Source: CAZXWN01 sp964644695 [NCBI: uncultured bacterium]
GTDB taxonomy: Bacteria; UBP4; UBA4092
Direction: 5' to 3'
Assembly: GCA_964644695.1 (NCBI GenBank)
Contig: CAZXWN010000006.1
Span: 64,456-113,149 of the forward strand
Length of the DNA stretch: 48,694 bases
Part shown: in pieces, positions 16,701-25,383 of the stretch
Layout: each line of letters begins with the position of its first letter
Position numbering within the stretch: position 1 is the stretch's first letter
Program-made: the position numbers and the translations under genes
Notes under the pieces: model-generated
Databases searched by the model: none
Told to the model about the DNA's origin: nothing
What the model saw: the letters and a program-made list of their open reading frames with translations, nothing else

Positions 16701-18391
16701 GAGTTGTAGCCATTAATAATATCGTTGGCTACTTCATCATGGACATAATTACGGAATGTATTGTGTGCCGAGTTTTTATATGTGGTACTGTAGACATAGG
16801 TACGCACACCAGTGCCACCACCTGCATTGGTGTGATGGCTAATGAAAACAGCGTCCTCTGTGGATGCGCCATATGCCACAGCGCCATCATAAAGCCATTT
16901 ACCGAACTTGGGTCGTGCACTCCACCCGGACGCTTCATCTCTACCATTTGCCGTAAGGTATGTCGGAGCCCCATTAAATAAGGCGTGATAAACAGCATCT
17001 TCCTCAAACCGGGCTTTGCCGCTGTTACTTCCAGTGGAGCGGCGGACATTTCCTTTTCCGCCACCAATACGAACCGCATCCGCTGAAACAATATGGTCTG
17101 ATGAACTCGAATCATTGTATAAAATTACTTTTGCTGTATTTCCTGCTTCGAAATAAAAATTACCCAGGTAACACCAAGTAAAACGGCGTCTTCTTTGATC
17201 CAGATAAGTATGAGTGGTGCCTGCGGAATGGACAATGGCATAATGAGCCTGGGGAGAACGATTGGTGAAGGCGGCATGTGAAACATAAACATTGAAATAA
17301 CCTGTTACAGGCATTGTGGTTGACCATGAGGCAGAAGCCGTCGGAACTCCAGTGACACAATTGATAAGCCGGGTAGAGCCATAACTAAAAGGGTTTTGGT
17401 CATAGGTATAGGAAGTGATTCCGTTTTTAAATCCTGCCAGCGAACTGTAGAACCACCCTGAACCTGTTTCAGTATAGGTGGGTGCGCCATCCAGATCATC
17501 CATGGTAATCATCGTGGTATTAAAATCTGTTTCTCGGACACTGTGAACATCTGCTCCAGCGTTATAAAAATAATTCCACAGATAGGTATTGACCCACTCC
17601 ACATTAGAAAAGTCTTCTATATTGTTGTAAACAAAAGAACGCTGTAATCCCCAGGTTGAGTAGGTAGTAACCCATACATATCCATGACCAGGATTAAGAT
17701 AAACAGCTTTACCCGCCAGAGCTCCCTGATATTGAGGGATTCCGGGCCGGGGAAACTGCTTCGCTTCAGCCAAAGGCTTGTCATTAGTAACTTGAGTAGG
17801 TTTTGCTGTATCTGCGGGACCTGGTTTATTTTCTAAAACTTTTGGGAGGAACGAGTCCAGCGGCAGAGTTCCTTTTCCATCGGGATTGGTGACTTGGATT
17901 GTTGATCCCAGATAGGGTAAGTTTTGAAGACTCTTCAATACCGATTGGGACATATAGTCAAAGTTTTCCTGCATCCATTCGGAATTTTTCAGGTATGAAG
18001 ATGGAATCGTTAATGTGACCACCAGAACCCCGATGGGATCAGGTTCGACACTCACAAAAACCGTTCCTTCCGGGAAGGCGGAACGGAGCCCCTGTTTTTT
18101 TTCTTCAGCAGTGGGCCCTTCTAACAGAGTCAGAAGGATAGTCTTTGCCTGATTGATTAGTGTATCACTGGCTGAAGTAGCTATCTCCGGTCTCTCAACA
18201 ACAGCAAACCCTGTTTCTGCCGGTAAATGAATCACAGGTTTTAAGGATGTTGCCTTGGCATCATTCCATCCTATCGGTTTGCCGTCTGGGTTTAATCCCA
18301 GATCGGACATCTTATCGGCAATAGGTGAACTTGCCATAACCCAGGATGTCATTGCCAGTATTACCAGTCCACTAAAAAAACTCTTTTTCAT
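13793..18391 (-). CDS. giant secreted GerMN / amidase / golvesin-like / FN3 multidomain protein
   Basis: 1532 residues from the ATG at 18391, which has GGAG eight bases upstream and opens a signal peptide (MKKSFFSGLVILAMTSWVMA); the ATG at 18415 has no such site. Order: GerMN-like domain (about 80-170; LLEGPTAEEKKQGL); amidase start with YLNPGHG (ligand H236) and E259 in NNIEDFSNVE; a golvesin-like beta domain (about 355-445; GYFNVYVSHAAF, DAVRIGGG); amidase end with FISHHTNAGGG (H520) and FLGEWLFHD (E594); a fibronectin III domain (about 642-737); then a domain resembling a glutamine-amidotransferase-like fold with LNGGGNLFLTGAE; then beta-rich, carbohydrate-binding-like parts to the end. 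All zinc and catalytic residues seem kept, so it should cut peptidoglycan, held at the cell surface. The beginning of a paralogue lies at 47436. Confidence 0.85.
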   Translation of the reverse strand: MKKSFFSGLVILAMTSWVMASSPIADKMSDLGLNPDGKPIGWNDAKATSLKPVIHLPAETGFAVVERPEIATSASDTLINQAKTILLTLLEGPTAEEKKQGLRSAFPEGTVFVSVEPDPIGVLVVTLTIPSSYLKNSEWMQENFDYMSQSVLKSLQNLPYLGSTIQVTNPDGKGTLPLDSFLPKVLENKPGPADTAKPTQVTNDKPLAEAKQFPRPGIPQYQGALAGKAVYLNPGHGYVWVTTYSTWGLQRSFVYNNIEDFSNVEWVNTYLWNYFYNAGADVHSVRETDFNTTMITMDDLDGAPTYTETGSGWFYSSLAGFKNGITSYTYDQNPFSYGSTRLINCVTGVPTASASWSTTMPVTGYFNVYVSHAAFTNRSPQAHYAIVHSAGTTHTYLDQRRRRFTWCYLGNFYFEAGNTAKVILYNDSSSSDHIVSADAVRIGGGKGNVRRSTGSNSGKARFEEDAVYHALFNGAPTYLTANGRDEASGWSARPKFGKWLYDGAVAYGASTEDAVFISHHTNAGGGTGVRTYVYSTTYKNSAHNTFRNYVHDEVANDIINGYNSNFTNGGKNYGEYGENSPANVGYAMPIFLGEWLFHDSATDMAMYHDPKFKRVLARAVYQGTVKYFANKAGVTPKLLPEPPLYFKVRQNSSTTVTLNWTESPYNSDGRNIFGDKATGYKVYYGTHGKGFVDSTTVSQTTCVMSGLTPGKTYFFRVTAINEGGESFATEVLAAKMALNSETPKILIVNGFDKLDISTRVFYSYSGDVLYRHWPNRMDTKDYIVEHARAIDAWGKNVAFDACEHQSLPDMDLSQYKAIIWIAGIQSEVSTVDPTNDASINAAQQTQLQNYLNGGGNLFLTGAEVAWDLDRSGTVTFVDNYLKANYVQDNAGTFVAYGKSGSIFNGINNITYDNGSANTYKVNWPDVITPTGGSVAAMEYTSAGSGTVAGVQYSGTYKLVYLGFPFETIVSSSIQTTIMSRVLDFFDIAKGPSVDSLPAVKRLTGQTASSSLVLKDYVRDNSATYSLISNWAGLASLSGSTVIQNTSATPTTGLNIFGVANLNGTSQVTSLVKYSTYRLDRLPILPMRSGEDIVVNLLPFTETLSGPAIPASFGRQDALYVEDTSKLEVTWSGATGIRIRCLDNLSGNVRIKITASPLSGAPYTADQDSEYLTVYPRYFWVGQFSSFEDIWNYGLEIAPDKTALPAVAFAASTTDKAGTKASNVMCFTFSNANQGIKMTPLFQHHNFYQSDSWYLARMKVAASVANNNAQVSLFHFNGIIPGNNRADVGANIYFGVPSTWTWIDVPLYTRSTGPGYPQILMTAGSSPVTIFIQEIQVLPMAPEIIKLPRANTLLHYNGSVLTTQQALNQYWGTEQINGSISLPALEFDTNNQLKLNFTGASSSGLKGAKFTATTTSGSIYTPPSIPGLPIGIKANIDLLSGNFTTYNSLAMLACYGVTSNGSYDFVSTPGQLIAVAQFGNIVDGWMYLSGTGRNGFHQMQFMAQNDATGMMAIQDVDYLREVRGTEYIDPALL

Positions 18392-18507
18392 GACACATTC
18401 TCCGTTACGATTCATTTACAATATATATCCAATACGATTGGGATGTAACGATATTATAAGTGTTATTGTCAATATTGCAAATTGGGGCCTGTGTTAAAAT
18501 TTTTCAT

Positions 18508-20400
18508 ATGGCCATCGACTGGCAACAAAAACTTCAGGAACTACCTACCCGCAGCGGTGTGTATATTTTCCGAAATCGGCAAAAAGAGCCAATATATGTG
18601 GGGAAAGCTGTATCATTGCGGAATCGGGTTCGGAACTACTTTCAAGACCCTGCGACTCTGGCACCCAGGACCCGGGCTATGGTTTCTCACGCCGATGATT
18701 TGGACTATATTGTTACGGCCTCAGAACTTGAAGCCCTTATCCTTGAATCAAATCTGATTAAACAATACCGGCCAAAATATAATGTCCGGATCAAAGACGA
18801 TAAACGTTATCCATGGATTAAGTTTACTTATGGTGATGATTTCCCCAAATTAGTAGTCGTTCGCGTTCCTTATAAAGATGGCCATAAGTATTTTGGTCCA
18901 TTCCCCAAAAGTTATTCCATGCGTAAAACTTTAAAGTTAATTCATTCAATCTTTCGGATTCGGACCTGTAATTTGGATATTATTGATGGGAAACGGGCTG
19001 CTCCCAGACCCTGTCTGGAGTATGATTTGGGCCGATGTGATGCTCCCTGTACGTTGTACATATCGCGTGAAGATTATCGGAAAATCTGTGACCAGGTTTG
19101 TTTGTTTTTGCAGGGGCGGATGGAGGATGTCGTTAAGCAGCTGACTGAAAAAATGGAGCATTTATCGGAGATAATGCATTTTGAGGAAGCCGCTGTCGTC
19201 AGGGACCAAATCCAGGCTGTCTGTGATGTCCATGAAAAACAAACGGTATATACTACCGATTTAGCTAACCATGACATGATGGCCGTTAAGTCATATGCGG
19301 ATACGGGTGTTGTGTCCGTATTCATGACCCGAAATGGAAAGCTGATAGGGCGTGAAAAATACAGGATGGATGGAGCTGAAGATTGTACGGGAGCTGAGTT
19401 GCTGGCTCAATTTATTTTGCAACATTATACTCAGCCAGACATGGTCCCTCGTGAAATATGGCTGCCAGAAGTTCCAGAGGATCAAGTCGCTTTGGAAGAA
19501 TGGCTGACAGGAATGAAAGGCAGAAAAGTAGATATCCTGGTTCCGAAGGTCGGAGAAAAACATCGGATGATGAAACTGGTTGAAGAAAATGCCGAGTATC
19601 ATCTGCAACATGAGCTGACAATGAAAAATCCACTCCTGGGAAAAGTTCCCCCCGGCTTGTTTGAGTTGCAGCAAGTCTTGGGATTGGATCATCTTCCTAA
19701 GCGAATAGAAGCCTTTGATATTAGTAATATTTCGGGAACCGATACTGTTGCTTCAATGGTGGTATTCAAAAATGGGAGTCCTTCTCGGAAGGATTATAGG
19801 AAGTTTAAAGTTAAAACAGTAGAAGGTCCTAATGATTTTGCATCCATGAAGGAAATTGTCGGGCGCCGAATCAAGTATTTATTACCACCAGGCCAAAGAC
19901 CGGATTCATTAGAAAAAGATAATAAAGGTATGGATGAAATGCCTGATATTATTCTGATTGATGGCGGAAAAGGACAATTGGGGGCAGCACTGGAGGCTAT
20001 CCATGCAACTCTGGGTAAGTCAAAACTACCTTTTGTTATTTTCGGGCTGGCTAAACGATGGGAAGAAATATGGTTACCTCAGAATCCAAAGCCTTTGTTG
20101 TTACCTATGGAATCTAAGGGGCTTCATCTACTGCAAAGTATTCGTGATGAGGCGCATCGATTTGCCATCACATATCATCGGCAATTGCGTGGAAATCGAA
20201 TGACAGGCTCTATTCTGGATGAAGTCCCGGGAATCGGAACCAAAAGGCGTGCCATGTTGCTTCAACGGTATGGGTCAATTCTGGAGATGAAGAATGCCAG
20301 TTTGAAAGAGTTAGAGGATATTCCTGGTTTGGGAAAGGACTTGGCGGGTAAACTTTACCAATTCTTAAAAGATATCAATCAAGTGAATAATGAGAAGTAA
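18508..20400 (+). CDS. uvrC: excinuclease ABC subunit C
   Basis: 630 residues from the ATG at 18508 (MAIDWQQKLQELPTRSGVYI), the usual beginning for UvrC; a GTG at 18460 would add 16 unlikely residues. UvrC makes both cuts beside bulky DNA damage in the UvrABC nucleotide excision repair complex. Domains: GIY-YIG nuclease (about 15-100; GVYIF, YVGKAVSLRNRVRNYF) for the 3' cut; a cysteine cluster (CLEYDLGRCDAPC) that in other UvrC proteins binds an iron-sulfur cluster; UVR motif (about 205-240; EEAAVVRDQI) for UvrB contact; RNase H-like nuclease with IEAFDISNISG and ILIDGGKGQLGAA for the 5' cut; and tandem helix-hairpin-helix (VPGIGTKRR, IPGLGKDLA). There is no clear ribosome site. It is divergent from the giant amidase gene. 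Confidence 0.96.
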   Translation: MAIDWQQKLQELPTRSGVYIFRNRQKEPIYVGKAVSLRNRVRNYFQDPATLAPRTRAMVSHADDLDYIVTASELEALILESNLIKQYRPKYNVRIKDDKRYPWIKFTYGDDFPKLVVVRVPYKDGHKYFGPFPKSYSMRKTLKLIHSIFRIRTCNLDIIDGKRAAPRPCLEYDLGRCDAPCTLYISREDYRKICDQVCLFLQGRMEDVVKQLTEKMEHLSEIMHFEEAAVVRDQIQAVCDVHEKQTVYTTDLANHDMMAVKSYADTGVVSVFMTRNGKLIGREKYRMDGAEDCTGAELLAQFILQHYTQPDMVPREIWLPEVPEDQVALEEWLTGMKGRKVDILVPKVGEKHRMMKLVEENAEYHLQHELTMKNPLLGKVPPGLFELQQVLGLDHLPKRIEAFDISNISGTDTVASMVVFKNGSPSRKDYRKFKVKTVEGPNDFASMKEIVGRRIKYLLPPGQRPDSLEKDNKGMDEMPDIILIDGGKGQLGAALEAIHATLGKSKLPFVIFGLAKRWEEIWLPQNPKPLLLPMESKGLHLLQSIRDEAHRFAITYHRQLRGNRMTGSILDEVPGIGTKRRAMLLQRYGSILEMKNASLKELEDIPGLGKDLAGKLYQFLKDINQVNNEK

Positions 20401-20480
20401 AAAATCAGAAAGAGATATACTCAGATGGAGATTGATCCGTCAAAGAAGACACTTTCAATTTGGAAGGCTGTTCTGACCAA

Positions 20481-21116
20481 TCACTTTAATAATTGGATTT
20501 GATTGTAAATTGAAACTGAAGCATCTCTTGGTGATGTGTGCGAAATAATCGCTGAGACCACAGCAACTCCCGCAATTCCTGTCCCACGCAGCTGATGAAT
20601 ATTCCCCATGTTTATGCCTCCAATGGCTACTACAGGAATAGCCATAGACTGACATATTTGGGTCAGTGTCTCCAATGTTACAGTGTTTGCATCAGTTTTC
20701 GTATTTGTAGGGAATATGGCTCCGACACCTAAATAATCAGCACCATCATCCTGTGCTTTCAATGCTTCCTCAAGTGTGGATGCAGATACTCCCAGAATCT
20801 TATTGGGTCCTAATATGCTCCTGGCTAAGGTCGCTGGAAGATCGTCCTGTCCAATATGAAGACCCTCTGCATCAACAGCCAGTGCAATGTCTAAACGATC
20901 ATTAATGATGAGAGGTACATGATAGGACGTTAACTGGTTTTTTATCCGAACAGCAATATCATAAAATTCCCGTGTGGAAACATTCTTTTCCCGAAGTTGT
21001 ACAATTGTTACTCCACCTTGGATGGCTTCTTCGATAGTTGCCTCAAGAGATTTTCCCATCAAGAGTTCACGGTCTGTGACCAAATAGAGTGAATAGTCCG
21101 GATATATTTGATTCAT
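20481..21116 (-). CDS. thiE: thiamine-phosphate synthase
   Basis: 211 residues, normal size. ThiE joins hydroxymethylpyrimidine diphosphate and thiazole phosphate to give thiamine phosphate. Motifs: LVTDRELL at the first strand, GGVTIVQLREKN (substrate diphosphate site), LIINDRLDIAL, GLHIGQDDLP, GADYLGVGAIFPTNTK and VVAIGGIN at the last strands of the TIM barrel. Third gene of the thiD-thiM-thiE operon, 16 bases after thiM. Expression should follow the TPP riboswitch at 22847-22936. It is convergent with uvrC, with an 80-base spacer that shows no obvious terminator. Confidence 0.95.
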   Translation of the reverse strand: MNQIYPDYSLYLVTDRELLMGKSLEATIEEAIQGGVTIVQLREKNVSTREFYDIAVRIKNQLTSYHVPLIINDRLDIALAVDAEGLHIGQDDLPATLARSILGPNKILGVSASTLEEALKAQDDGADYLGVGAIFPTNTKTDANTVTLETLTQICQSMAIPVVAIGGINMGNIHQLRGTGIAGVAVVSAIISHTSPRDASVSIYNQIQLLK

Positions 21117-21132
21117 ATAGATTATTTACCTT

Positions 21133-21975
21133 TTAGGCTACTGTGACTTTCGCCTGTTGTTCAACAGTTTTATCTGTGAGGTTGTAAACAGCATCAATAA
21201 TATAGTTACAGTAACTGCTGTTGCCATCCACGGCTGTCTTTATTCTGTTAAATGCTATTTCCCCGGCAATCCCCATCATTGTGATGCCGGCTACGGTCCC
21301 AATAAAATAATCGTTTGTTACGCCACAGCATGCTCCCACTAAAGAGGTACACATACATCCGGTGCCTGTTACATGGGACATCATCGAATGCCCATTTTGA
21401 ATCAGACAATTCCTGTTCCCGTCTGAGATGATATCTGTTGCGCCTGTGATAGCGACTACACTGCCAGTCCTTCGAGAATACTGTTCAGCAGCTTTCGTAA
21501 CATCCTGAAGAGTGTTTCCTTGTGAAAGGTCTTCCTCTGCAGCATCGACTCCACGCGTTTTGGCAGATAGTCCAATAAGGGTTTTAATTTCCGATATGTT
21601 TCCACGAATAACTGTTGGTTTCAGTGTTTCAATAATTCTTTCTGCAGTTTCTGTTCGCAGCTTAGATGCACCAGCACCTACTGGATCAAAAATAACAGGA
21701 ACTTTTAATTCTTTTGCTTGTGCCCCAGCTATTATCATGGATTCTATTGTTCTTTGGTTTAGTGTTCCGATATTGAGGACGAGTGCAGATGAAATACTGA
21801 CTATTTCTTTTACCTCATCTGAATCATCTGCCATCACAGGTGCACCACCAATAGCCAATACAATGTTGGCACAATCATTGACTGTGACATAGTTTGTTAT
21901 GTGATGCACTAATGGTTTTTGTAAGCGAATGTTGGATAATACTTGGGATATATGCGAGAACATAGAATTATTCAT
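21133..21975 (-). CDS. thiM: hydroxyethylthiazole kinase
   Basis: 280 residues. ThiM phosphorylates the thiazole moiety (HET) with ATP so that ThiE can use it, a salvage step. Motifs: PLVHHITNYVTVNDCAN at the substrate site, GGAPVMADD, VIFDPVGAGASKLRTE, VIRGNISEI, VVAITGATDII and the anion-hole/ATP motif SHVTGTGCMCTSLVGA with the family cysteine. The start overlaps the end of thiD by eight bases, so translation is probably coupled. With thiD and thiE it makes a compact salvage set. Confidence 0.95.
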   Translation of the reverse strand: MNNSMFSHISQVLSNIRLQKPLVHHITNYVTVNDCANIVLAIGGAPVMADDSDEVKEIVSISSALVLNIGTLNQRTIESMIIAGAQAKELKVPVIFDPVGAGASKLRTETAERIIETLKPTVIRGNISEIKTLIGLSAKTRGVDAAEEDLSQGNTLQDVTKAAEQYSRRTGSVVAITGATDIISDGNRNCLIQNGHSMMSHVTGTGCMCTSLVGACCGVTNDYFIGTVAGITMMGIAGEIAFNRIKTAVDGNSSYCNYIIDAVYNLTDKTVEQQAKVTVA

Positions 21976-22780
21976 GATTTAACAAACCCGCCTTTTCATA
22001 TAATTCATAAAAATGATGTGTAGGACCATATCCGTGTCCGATGGAGAGTGAGTGACGGATGACCAGGGTGATATATTCTTTAGCTTTTTTTACGGCAGAA
22101 GTGATATCCAAACCTAAAGCAAGATTAGCTGTGATGGCTGAGGATAATGTACATCCTGTTCCATGAGTATTGTTAGTAAGGATACGGTCTTCTTCCATGA
22201 CGGTAAAATTCAAGCCGTCATAAAGAATGTCTATGGCTTTGCCTGTTAAATGTCCACCCTTCAGAAGCACTTTGTCAGGGCCCATCTCATGAATTTTGAG
22301 TGAGGCATTTTTCATGTCTTCCAGAGTTTGGATTTTATGACCTGTGATGAGCTCTGCTTCAGGGATATTGGGGGTAACCAGGTTGGCTAATGGGATGAGT
22401 TTTGATTTCAGGGTTTCAATGGCATCGGGTTGTAACAGGGGATAGCCGCTTTTTGAAACCATGACTGGATCTAAAACCAGATTGACAGGATTATACTGAC
22501 TCAAAGATTCTGCAATGATGGTAATGCTTTCGCATCTGGAAACCATGCCGATTTTTATGGCATCAGCGCCAATATCTGAGAGTACCGCATCGATTTGTTT
22601 CTGAATCATATCTGGAGTTATGTCCTGGACAGCCGTGACTTTTAAGGTGTTTTGGGCTGTAACAGCTGTGATGACACTCATTCCATAAACACCATGCGCA
22701 GAAAAGGTTTTCAAGTCCGCCTGTATCCCGGCACCTCCGCCGGAGTCTGAGCCAGCGATTGTTAAAGCTTTTTTTATCAT
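21968..22780 (-). CDS. thiD: hydroxymethylpyrimidine / phosphomethylpyrimidine kinase
   Basis: 270 residues. ThiD phosphorylates hydroxymethylpyrimidine and its monophosphate to the diphosphate used by ThiE. Motifs: [20 protein letters not shown] at the N-terminus, [43 protein letters not shown] and [13 protein letters not shown] (anion hole). First gene after the TPP riboswitch; AGGAAGG at about ten bases before the ATG at 22780 is a strong ribosome site placed just after the leader terminator, which is the expected control point. No thiC or thiG-type genes occur in the window. Confidence 0.95.
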   Translation of the reverse strand: MIKKALTIAGSDSGGGAGIQADLKTFSAHGVYGMSVITAVTAQNTLKVTAVQDITPDMIQKQIDAVLSDIGADAIKIGMVSRCESITIIAESLSQYNPVNLVLDPVMVSKSGYPLLQPDAIETLKSKLIPLANLVTPNIPEAELITGHKIQTLEDMKNASLKIHEMGPDKVLLKGGHLTGKAIDILYDGLNFTVMEEDRILTNNTHGTGCTLSSAITANLALGLDITSAVKKAKEYITLVIRHSLSIGHGYGPTHHFYELYEKAGLLNHE

Positions 22781-22796
22781 CGAGATGGTCCTTCCT

Positions 22797-22828
22797 AAAC
22801 AAAAAAGCCTACCCGAAGGTAAGCTTTT
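22797..22828 (-). terminator. expression-platform terminator of the TPP riboswitch
   Basis: Minus-strand arms AAAAGCTTACC (22818-22828) and GGTAGGCTTTT (22803-22813), loop TTCG, then a U tract, between the riboswitch and the thiD ribosome site. This is consistent with transcription termination when TPP is bound. Confidence 0.85.
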
Positions 22829-22846
22829 GTAGTGGAAATCATATTA

Positions 22847-22936
22847 TAGCGGCTTCCCTACGATGGTCTTAACCACATCAGGTTCAAAGGGTCGGAACCA
22901 TACTGTTCCTCTCAGCCTTAAAGGCACCCCCAGCTA
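22847..22936 (-). ncRNA. TPP riboswitch (THI element)
   Basis: Read on the minus strand, the leader contains GGGGGTGCC, GGCTGAGAGG, CCCTTTGAACCTGAT, GTTAAGACC and CGTAGGGAAGC in the order and spacing of the thi box. P1 closes through TAGCTGG (22930-22936) and CCGCTA (22847-22852). It binds thiamine pyrophosphate and represses thiD-thiM-thiE. Confidence 0.96.
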
Positions 22937-23035
22937 AATTGTAATAATTGATTATACCTGTAAATTGGAACTTCAGGGTGCTGTCAGATTTTATGTATTA
23001 CTTTCAATAAGGCAGGTCTGATAAAATCCTTCAAT

Positions 23036-24124
23036 ATGAATTACCAGTATTGGATGGATAAAGGTCTGGTCTGTTACCGTGAAAATCGAATAGAAGATGC
23101 AGCGGAGTGTTTTCAGTCTGCATTGGATATTGATGGATCTGTTCCTATTCTCCATCTTTTTATGGGATTGTGCCGGGGGATTCAGGGAAGACATGAGGAA
23201 GCTGTTCAGTATAGCCGGAAGGCCAGAATTTTGAGGCCAGACATGGTGGAGGCATGGCAGCAGGAAGGTGAAAGCCTGAAAGTTCTTAAAAGATTTGGGG
23301 AGGCTGTTGAATGTTTTAATAAAGCTGTGGAGTTGGACCCTGAATCAGAAAATCTGTGGTATTGGCTGGGCGAGTGTTTAGAGTCTCTGGAATTATTTGA
23401 TGAGGCCTTGAAAGCTTTTCAAGAAGCTATTCGTATTAATCACGAAGATGTTATGGCTTGGTTTCATTTGGGTCAGATATTAGCTTTTACCCAGCATAAA
23501 TATCAGGAGGCCATAAATGTTTTCACTCGCGTATTGGAACTTTCACCTGATAAATCTGAGGCATTATCCAATAAAGGGATATGCCTGTATCATCTAGGTC
23601 AATATCCAGAGGCTGCGAAGCTTATTTCACATGGACTCAAGGTAAATCCAAATCATGCTGGATCTTGGTGGATGTTGGCGAACTGTCAGGCAGAAATGGG
23701 GCATTATAAACAGGCGATTGAATCTTATGATAAGGCCATTAGTCTGGATAGACGATTCTGGGCCTCATGCTCTCGCCGAATGGAATGTCTGGTGCACTTG
23801 GGGGATTACCAGGCAGCACTTAATTATGCAGATGAGCTTTTACCCCTAAAACCTGAGAGTGTGAATGGGTGGAATATGAAGGGGTTTAGTCTGTTGGGAT
23901 TGAAACGGTTTGATGCGGCTGAAAGTTGCTTTGATAAGGCCATCTCATTGGATAGACAGGATGTCACTGGGTGGTACGGAAAAGCACTGTGTTTTAATTT
24001 CCGTGGATTAATACAGGAAGCGGAATCCTATCGTGCTCATGCCCTGAAGTTAGACCCTCAGATTGCAGATAAGTATCCTTCCTTCTCATCGCGCTGGTCT
24101 GACACTCTGGTCAAAGAGGAGTAA
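23036..24124 (+). CDS. TPR repeat protein, about ten repeats
   Basis: 362 residues without signal peptide or membrane segment, so probably cytoplasmic. It is made almost wholly of tetratricopeptide repeats of 34 residues, shown by repeated blocks such as AVECFNKAVELDPESENLWYW, ALKAFQEAIRINHEDVMAW-like units, AIESYDKAISLDRRFW and AESCFDKAISLDRQDV. TPR solenoids are scaffolds for protein partners; no enzymatic domain is present and no partner can be named. It lies upstream of phoH in the same direction, but phoH has its own promoter, so they are probably separate units. Confidence 0.88.
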   Translation: MNYQYWMDKGLVCYRENRIEDAAECFQSALDIDGSVPILHLFMGLCRGIQGRHEEAVQYSRKARILRPDMVEAWQQEGESLKVLKRFGEAVECFNKAVELDPESENLWYWLGECLESLELFDEALKAFQEAIRINHEDVMAWFHLGQILAFTQHKYQEAINVFTRVLELSPDKSEALSNKGICLYHLGQYPEAAKLISHGLKVNPNHAGSWWMLANCQAEMGHYKQAIESYDKAISLDRRFWASCSRRMECLVHLGDYQAALNYADELLPLKPESVNGWNMKGFSLLGLKRFDAAESCFDKAISLDRQDVTGWYGKALCFNFRGLIQEAESYRAHALKLDPQIADKYPSFSSRWSDTLVKEE

Positions 24125-24204
24125 CTCTATTAAATTCAATTTTCTATAAGTGTTTTGAAAAGGAAGGTATGAGGACTTGACTATCCAGAGAAAACACTTG
24201 ACTG

Positions 24205-24213
24205 TGGTATAAT
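24205..24213 (+). promoter_or_regulatory. extended -10 promoter of the phoH operon
   Basis: TGG directly followed by a perfect TATAAT (24208-24213) makes an extended -10. There is no good -35 at 17 bases. It lies 17 bases before the GTG start at 24231, just upstream of the AGGA ribosome site, so the leader is very short. Confidence 0.6.
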
Positions 24214-24230
24214 CTAAAGTAGGAAAATCA

Positions 24231-25352
24231 GTGATTTTAAAGGATTTTCTTGAAGGGAAACTGAATTTAACCTTGAGTCATAATGATTTAAATTTGGCCT
24301 CTATGGATGAAGGTCATTACAGCCTGGCTCCGGAAACTTTAATACGGGTCTGTGGCAGACGAAATGAACATCTCAAACTAATCGAAGCCGAATTTGGTGT
24401 TCGTCTGGTTACGCGGGGAAATGAACTTCGTATTGCAAAAAATGGGACTCATCCGCATCGAGCTCAAAAGGTATTGGATGAATTAATTGCTTTGGCTGGA
24501 ACTCGCCGACAGTTAAGTCTCCAGGATGTTAAATACATCATCCGCCGAGTCAGGGAAAACCATGTTTCCGATTTTACTCCCCAATGGGAAGCTGGCGAGA
24601 CAGTGGAAATCACAGAACCTGTTGAAAGTATCTCCGAACAATTAGCGGACTATATCCGTGTCCCATCAAAACGAAGCCGAGTTCAACCACGGACTTTGAA
24701 TCAAAAACGATATATTGATTCGGTCCGAGAACACGACATTGTTTTTGGTGTGGGACCTGCCGGTACAGGAAAAACTTATCTGGCGATGGCTCTGGCCGTT
24801 GAATACCTGGTCAGTGAGAAGGTGGGTCGTATTGTACTGGTTCGGCCTGCTGTTGAAGCTGGTGAAAAACTTGGATTCTTACCCGGGGACCTCGAAGAGA
24901 AAGTAAATCCATATCTACGGCCGCTGTATGATGCCTTGCATGACATGATGGAGCCCCATCGAATCAGAGCCTGCATGGATGAAGGCACCATTGAGGTGGC
25001 TCCATTAGCGTTTATGCGTGGTCGTACATTGAATGATTCTTTCATTATATTAGATGAAGCCCAAAATACGACTCCGGAACAAATGAAGATGTTTCTAACC
25101 CGACTGGGTTTTGATTCTAAAGCCGTTATTACCGGGGACATTACTCAGATTGATCTGCCGTCAGGGAAAGTCTCTGGTTTAGTACAAGCGCTTGATGTCT
25201 TAAAAGGAATTCCGGGCATTGAGTTCTGCCCTTTTACCAGTGAAGATGTGGTTCGACATGAATTGGTTCAGGAAATCATCAGAGCCTATTCAACTCGTTC
25301 TAGTGAACAACGCTTGGATAATCCCTGGAAGAAATCATCTCCCTCTCATTAA
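24231..25352 (+). CDS. PhoH-family ATPase (PhoH/YbeZ)
   Basis: 373 residues from a GTG with AGGA six bases upstream. PhoH proteins are P-loop ATPases linked to RNA metabolism and often sit beside ybeY. Residues 1-140 form the KH-like N-terminal part. Then Walker A GPAGTGKT (175-182), RPAVEAGEKLGFLPGDLEEK, Walker B FIILDEAQN (271-279) and ITGDITQIDLP (sensor I). It opens a five-gene cluster: phoH, 7TM-HD phosphodiesterase, ybeY, era and a small membrane ORF, an order well known from other bacteria (phoH-yqfF-ybeY-era). RNA-helicase-like support of YbeY in ribosome maturation is the usual proposal. Confidence 0.93.
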   Translation: MILKDFLEGKLNLTLSHNDLNLASMDEGHYSLAPETLIRVCGRRNEHLKLIEAEFGVRLVTRGNELRIAKNGTHPHRAQKVLDELIALAGTRRQLSLQDVKYIIRRVRENHVSDFTPQWEAGETVEITEPVESISEQLADYIRVPSKRSRVQPRTLNQKRYIDSVREHDIVFGVGPAGTGKTYLAMALAVEYLVSEKVGRIVLVRPAVEAGEKLGFLPGDLEEKVNPYLRPLYDALHDMMEPHRIRACMDEGTIEVAPLAFMRGRTLNDSFIILDEAQNTTPEQMKMFLTRLGFDSKAVITGDITQIDLPSGKVSGLVQALDVLKGIPGIEFCPFTSEDVVRHELVQEIIRAYSTRSSEQRLDNPWKKSSPSH

Positions 25353-25383
25353 TTAATGAGAGAGGATATGTTCCTGAATAAAT

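Noticed and set aside
18460-18507. GTG at 18460 as the uvrC start
   Set aside because: It adds 16 residues that do not fit UvrC, which normally begins shortly before the GIY motif; ATG 18508 fits.
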